DNA of 29,096 nt from an uncultured Parafilimonas sp. (GTDB taxonomy: Bacteria > Bacteroidota > Bacteroidia > Chitinophagales > Chitinophagaceae). Each line of letters opens with the position of its first letter. The first letter of the stretch is position 1. A model generated the notes under the pieces. It was not told where the DNA came from, did not search any database, and saw only the letters and a program-made list of their open reading frames with translations. Positions 25,165-29,096 of the stretch are shown in pieces. The translations under genes were made by a program, and so were the position numbers. The stretch is from assembly GCA_937892395.1 (NCBI GenBank), contig CALAGJ010000024.1:1-29096 (forward strand), in the 5' to 3' direction.

Positions 25165-26754
25165 CTATTCTGCCATTGCAGCTTTTATAACAGGATCGTA
25201 TTGATTCATCACTTCATAATATCCTTCTGTTCTCCATATTTGACGGGCCATCAACGCCTTAATTTGTTTTTTCAACTGTTGTTGAGATGTAGCAGGTATA
25301 TTAGCTATTGCTACAGAATCATTTGTGGCGTAGGTAACAAATTGCTTCCATACCAAATCATCAACCGTATATTTTTGATTAAAATCCTCCGCAGAGGTAT
25401 ATATAGAAAACTGTTTTTTATTTTTTACATATTGATTATACACGAAATTACTAATCGTATTTCTAGCAAAAAGATAACTTAATCCACCCGAACCATCTGT
25501 GGTATCCAATGGAATAAAAACATCTGGCGTAATGCCACCACCACCATATACTTTATGACCCCCGGGAGTTGTAAATACAGGCCCCTTAGCAGTGGAAGTA
25601 TCGCCATGCATCATCTCTCCATCATGATAGCGTCTATATATTTCATCTTCATAATCTGCCAATCCATCGCTGTAAGGCTTTTGAATATTTCTTCCAATGG
25701 GAGTATAGTAACGCTGCACTGTGAGGCGTAGTGCAGATCCATCCGTAAGTCTAAACTGCTGCTGTACTAAGCCTTTACCAAAACTCCTTCTACCAATGAT
25801 GGTGCCTCTATCCCAATCCTGTACAGCACCAGCTAATATTTCGCTGGCACTGGCACTACCTTCATCTATTAAAATAATCAATTTACCTTCTTCAAAAAGT
25901 CCATCTCTTTTACTGCGATAGTCTGTCCTTTTTAGCTTAGCACCTTTGGTATATACAATGAGTTTATCACCACTTAAAAACTCATCAGCAATATTTACAG
26001 CCTGATCAAGTAGTCCTCCCGGATTGCCCCTTAAATCAACAATCAAACTGTTTATTTTTTTTGTCTGAAGCTTCTCCAAAGCTTGCATAAATTCAGGGTA
26101 GGTAGTTTCAGAAAAAGTATTGATACGAATATATCCTTTTTGCGGAGCAATAATATAGGCAGCATCTACACTTGGCACAGGTATTATGCCTCTTTCAACT
26201 TCTACCTGTAGTATTTTGCCTGCCCTAAGCAGAGATAATTTTACTTTACTCCCTGCTGGTCCTTTGAGTGTTTTACGAACAACATCTGCATCAATTTTTT
26301 CACCTGTAAAATTGAGTGTGTCATTTACTTTTATAATACGATCGCCGGTTTGTAATCCTGCTTTTGATGAAGGTCCATCCGGCATTACATTCAGCACATG
26401 TACAGTATCATTAAAAATTTGAAATTCAACGCCAATGCCTCTAAAATTTCCTTGCAAATCCTCGTTTACCTCTTCAAGGTCAGAGGCTGGAATAAAAATA
26501 GTGTGTGGGTCTAATTTTTGTAAAATAGAATTAATGGCGGCAGTGTCTAAGCTGTCCACATTTAGTTCATCAACATATCGGCTGCTTATCAGATTAATAA
26601 TTTCTTCTAAACTTCCATTGGATTTATTTTTTATAAAAGAATCACTGCCTCCGGTGCGTTCTTTCAAATGGTATCCGGTAAACATACCCACTACCATTAT
26701 GACCGCTAATAAAGTGGGCAGCCATAATTTTAATTTTGAATTTTCCTTACTCAT
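25165..26754 (-). CDS. S41 family carboxy-terminal processing peptidase
   Basis: Serine peptidase of 529 aa acting in the periplasm. An N-terminal membrane anchor covers residues 10-30 (LWLPTLLAVIMVVGMFTGYHL). A helical segment (VDELNVDSLDTAAINSILQKLDPHT) follows, then a PDZ domain at about 100-190 (GIGVEFQ, GPSSKAGLQTGDRIIKVND). The catalytic domain contains SLIVDLRGNPGGLLD, the probable nucleophile Ser302 in DEGSASASEILAGA and Lys327 in RRSFGKGLVQQQ; their spacing of 25 is that of Prc/CtpA. The C-terminal tail of about 130 residues is common in Bacteroidota homologs. It is the first gene of the tightly packed run leading into the polyketide genes (one base before the UbiA ATG). Such peptidases are usually general housekeeping enzymes, so a role in the pathway is unproven. 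Confidence 0.93.
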   Translation of the reverse strand: MSKENSKLKLWLPTLLAVIMVVGMFTGYHLKERTGGSDSFIKNKSNGSLEEIINLISSRYVDELNVDSLDTAAINSILQKLDPHTIFIPASDLEEVNEDLQGNFRGIGVEFQIFNDTVHVLNVMPDGPSSKAGLQTGDRIIKVNDTLNFTGEKIDADVVRKTLKGPAGSKVKLSLLRAGKILQVEVERGIIPVPSVDAAYIIAPQKGYIRINTFSETTYPEFMQALEKLQTKKINSLIVDLRGNPGGLLDQAVNIADEFLSGDKLIVYTKGAKLKRTDYRSKRDGLFEEGKLIILIDEGSASASEILAGAVQDWDRGTIIGRRSFGKGLVQQQFRLTDGSALRLTVQRYYTPIGRNIQKPYSDGLADYEDEIYRRYHDGEMMHGDTSTAKGPVFTTPGGHKVYGGGGITPDVFIPLDTTDGSGGLSYLFARNTISNFVYNQYVKNKKQFSIYTSAEDFNQKYTVDDLVWKQFVTYATNDSVAIANIPATSQQQLKKQIKALMARQIWRTEGYYEVMNQYDPVIKAAMAE

Positions 26755-26860
26755 ACTTGCAAATCATGCTTAAAAAAGCAAATGAAAGGTATTTTTATCT
26801 TAAGTGGTGGAGTTGTGTTATGAGCAGGACTGTTAAGAAAGGTTTCATTTAGATATTGTA

Positions 26861-27847
26861 CTAAGGACTTGCATTGTTATAAAAAAATTTATGAGGATCC
26901 GCAGAGAGATAAACAATGTCGTTCTTGAAAATTTGTGGATGCTGATAGCAGACATCAATTACACAATCTATACACCTGATTTTTGCCATATAAAATAAGC
27001 CCATAAATTGTACCTGCTCTACTTTGCCTTGTAGAGATGTTTGCCGATTATGAATGGTAAATGCATCTGGCCTTGCCAACACTTGTTTATCCTTTTTTGT
27101 ACGAAGATTTACTGCTGCGCAGAATGCTGGAGTAAGTATAGAAAAAACTCCTGAAATGCCTGCTGCATAAGCATTTATAGGATGGCGATAAATGTGTTCC
27201 GGTGTGCCTGCTTGAATGATGGTGCCTTTGTCCATCAGTATTATTGTTTCGCAATGTGCCAACAAATCAGTACTGCAATGGGACACTAAAATATAGGACT
27301 GGGACAATTTATTTCTCACATCAAAAAGCATTTCTTCCAGTAGGTTTTTATGGATTGCGTCTGCATTGCTAAATGGCTCATCCAGTAAGAGTAGGGCAGG
27401 TTTTTTCATCAAAGCTATTGCTATGGCTACTCTTTGTTTTTCACCACCCGAAAGGTGGGCTGTGTTTCTTTGTAATAAATTGGTGACCCTGCATAATGCT
27501 GCTATATCAACCAAATGCGGCCCATCTAAGATGGCTGCCATTTCCAGTAATTCATATACTCTATAATGGCTTCTCAATTCAAATTGCTGACTGAGATAGA
27601 TGATATTTCGGTGTCCTGGAATTAATTGTTCATCTGCTCCAATTACTTTTTTTCCTTTAAACAAAATATTGCCTGATGATGGTTGTAATAATCCGGCAAT
27701 TGCTTTTAGTAAACTACTTTTGCCCGATCCATTTGCACCTGCAAGACCATAGTGAGCACCTGCCATCATTTCAAAGCTGATATCATCCAGAATTTGTTGC
27801 TGATTGTAGATTACAGACAAATGGTTTACCTGTAAAAATGTATGCAT
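26861..27847 (-). CDS. ABC transporter ATP-binding protein with TOBE-like C-terminus
   Basis: Cytosolic ATPase of 328 aa that would drive an ABC transporter. Walker A is GLAGANGSGKSSLL (about 34-47) and the Q-loop is IYLSQQFELRSHY. The signature is HLSGGEKQRVAIA (about 132-144), Walker B is ALLLLDEPFSNAD, and the switch His is in ILVSHCS. After about residue 240 comes a smaller domain with ARPDAFTIHN and GKVEQVQFMGLFYMAKI, resembling the TOBE regions of molybdate or polyamine importers. It carries an unusual Cys cluster (RCIDCVIDVC). The ATG at 27847 is preferred over 27910, since the longer form adds a hydrophobic stretch and a -7 box precedes the shorter one. No permease or binding protein gene is adjacent in this window, so the substrate is unknown. 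Confidence 0.85.
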   Translation of the reverse strand: MHTFLQVNHLSVIYNQQQILDDISFEMMAGAHYGLAGANGSGKSSLLKAIAGLLQPSSGNILFKGKKVIGADEQLIPGHRNIIYLSQQFELRSHYRVYELLEMAAILDGPHLVDIAALCRVTNLLQRNTAHLSGGEKQRVAIAIALMKKPALLLLDEPFSNADAIHKNLLEEMLFDVRNKLSQSYILVSHCSTDLLAHCETIILMDKGTIIQAGTPEHIYRHPINAYAAGISGVFSILTPAFCAAVNLRTKKDKQVLARPDAFTIHNRQTSLQGKVEQVQFMGLFYMAKIRCIDCVIDVCYQHPQIFKNDIVYLSADPHKFFYNNASP

Positions 27848-27853
27848 AGTATG

Positions 27854-27861
27854 CAAATGTA
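27854..27861 (-). promoter_or_regulatory. Bacteroidota -7 promoter box (TACATTTG)
   Basis: On the minus strand TACATTTG ends six bases before the ABC ATPase ATG at 27847. It matches TAnnTTTG, with no clear -33 TTG. It is identical to the box before the TetR gene and implies a very short or absent leader. Confidence 0.4.
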
Positions 27862-27960
27862 TTTGGAATTTAATAGGAAGAATGAGGTTAAAAAAAAGAA
27901 ATAGCATCATTCAAAATACATCACCATCTTTGTTATCAGTTTTACTATCAATATTTCTTT

Positions 27961-29096
27961 ATGAAAAAAATCATACTCCTCACTTTTTGTATGTCTGCTG
28001 TCCAGTTGCTTAATGCTCAGGATTTATATACACTGAGAAAAAAAACCTCTTTTGAAATCGGCATTTCAAACAATGGAGCAAATGACATCCTCCTACAACC
28101 TGATGGTAAGCAGATAGTGGCAGGATATATTCAGGAAGGAGATATTTTTAAACCAACCTTGTTTCGCTATCTGCCAAATGGCAGTTTGGATCCTCAGTTT
28201 GGTATCAATGGTGTAGATAGTTTTAGTGTAAAAAAATTGGTACCTGCAGGTTATCAGTTCCTAACCCTGAAAGCATTGGCCTTGCAATCCTCCGGGAAAA
28301 TATTGGTAGCGGGCACCACAGGCTTTTTTAATGGGTTTTCTGTGCCCAGCGATGCAGTTGTTTTGCGTTTTAATAGCAATGGCTCCGTGGATAGCAGCTT
28401 CGGTACAAACGGAAGGGTAATAACGAGTGTGGGCGGCACATCTTCCAATTCGTCTGATAAAATAAATGCAATTGCAATTCAATCAGATGGTAAAATTGTA
28501 ATAACCGGGGAAACTTGGGATTTGATTCAACATCGGTTTCTGACCATACGCTACAGCAGCAATGGTATCATCGACAATAATTTTGGATTTGTCGGTATCG
28601 TTACCTCCACACCTGGCGCATTTGATGATGAAGCACAATCAGTAGTTGTACAGCCTGATGATAAAATTCTTATTGCCGGAGATAGTTATATAAACGATGG
28701 CAGCAGTTATAGAATTGGCATGATGCGTCTGCTGAGCAATGGCAACATTGATAATAGTTTTGGCACAAATGGATATAGCATTACAAACTTATCTTCCGGA
28801 GGAGATGGTGCTACAGATGCTGCTTTACAAACAGATGGCAAAATAGTAATCAGTGGATATGCATATAGTGTAAAACAAAATACAACAGATGCTATTTGTA
28901 TGCGATATTTATCCAATGGAAAAATTGATAGCAGCTTCGCAATAAATGGTCGTTATAATTTGGATGTTGCTGGTGGGGAAGATAATTTTAAAAGCATTCA
29001 AGTACTTTCAGGAAATGGTATTGCTTTATGTGGCAATGGGAGCATAGGTGGAAACAGTGAGTTTTTGTCGGCTCGTTTGTTAGCAAATGGTTTATC
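27961..29096 (+). CDS. Delta-60 repeat secreted protein (3' end beyond the window)
   Basis: Open frame of 378 codons running off the right edge, so the protein is partial. A signal peptide covers residues 1-20 (MKKIILLTFCMSAVQLLNAQ). The remainder consists of at least six consecutive units of about 55-60 residues. Each has the pattern QxDGKIVxxG, a variable strand, then R(Y/F)xxNGxxDxSFGxNG; examples are IQSDGKIVITG and RFNSNGSVDSSFGTNG. This is the delta-60 repeat described for large secreted bacterial proteins, expected to fold as a beta-propeller or extended beta structure. A T9SS sorting domain is likely at the missing C-terminus. It is divergent from the ABC ATPase gene, with 113 bases between the starts. 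The function of such proteins is not known. Confidence 0.85.
   Translation, partial: MKKIILLTFCMSAVQLLNAQDLYTLRKKTSFEIGISNNGANDILLQPDGKQIVAGYIQEGDIFKPTLFRYLPNGSLDPQFGINGVDSFSVKKLVPAGYQFLTLKALALQSSGKILVAGTTGFFNGFSVPSDAVVLRFNSNGSVDSSFGTNGRVITSVGGTSSNSSDKINAIAIQSDGKIVITGETWDLIQHRFLTIRYSSNGIIDNNFGFVGIVTSTPGAFDDEAQSVVVQPDDKILIAGDSYINDGSSYRIGMMRLLSNGNIDNSFGTNGYSITNLSSGGDGATDAALQTDGKIVISGYAYSVKQNTTDAICMRYLSNGKIDSSFAINGRYNLDVAGGEDNFKSIQVLSGNGIALCGNGSIGGNSEFLSARLLANGL

Noticed and set aside
25033..25482. Plus-strand open frame across the peptidase/UbiA junction
   Set aside because: It is antisense to two real genes in a tight operon, and the product has no recognisable domain.
1..29096. CRISPR arrays, tRNA and rRNA genes, prophage or defence islands
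   Set aside because: No regularly spaced repeats, cloverleaf-like segments, conserved rRNA stretches or characteristic genes were seen on either strand.

Overview
The window is chromosomal DNA of a Bacteroidota bacterium, most probably of the Chitinophagaceae or a close relative. The reasons are low GC content, several secreted proteins ending in a type IX secretion system (T9SS) type A sorting domain, a TonB-dependent receptor with a carboxypeptidase-regulatory-like N-terminal extension, TAnnTTTG promoter boxes, and few Shine-Dalgarno sequences. The species assignment is an inference from protein style only.

Layout. 1-3323: two secreted T9SS cargo proteins, one a gingipain-type (C25) cysteine peptidase. 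3650-6457: a TonB-dependent receptor closed by a strong hairpin terminator. 6533-7309: a lone SAM methyltransferase. 7385-9371: a TetR repressor overlapping a class-3-like aldehyde dehydrogenase, with a palindromic candidate operator upstream. 9541-11846 (minus strand): the housekeeping genes tatC, scpA and mscL. 12015-13106: a T9SS-sorted protein with a CxxCH motif in a choice-of-anchor V-like domain.

13535-21340 is the accessory part. Two full-length paralogous secreted proteins (635 and 633 aa) share coding, upstream and terminator sequence. They are separated by a decayed IS5-type transposase and an apparently intact IS1634-family element with 18-bp perfect terminal inverted repeats. Just upstream of the second paralog lies the 3' stub of a third copy, so the locus looks like an old tandem array invaded by insertion sequences.

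21403-26754 (minus strand) is a tightly packed five-gene operon. In transcription order it holds an S41 carboxy-terminal processing peptidase, a UbiA-like membrane prenyltransferase, a type III polyketide synthase with an intact Cys-His-Asn triad, a SAM methyltransferase and an FAD-dependent oxidoreductase. The last four overlap or abut by ATGA-type junctions. Together they could make a polyketide aromatic ring, methylate it, oxidise it (perhaps to a quinone) and prenylate it at the membrane. This is the best candidate here for an incompletely described pathway.

26861-27847 is an orphan ABC ATPase with a TOBE-like tail, transcribed divergently from a delta-60-repeat secreted protein that runs off the right edge (27961-29096). 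I saw no tRNA, rRNA, CRISPR array, phage or defence genes.
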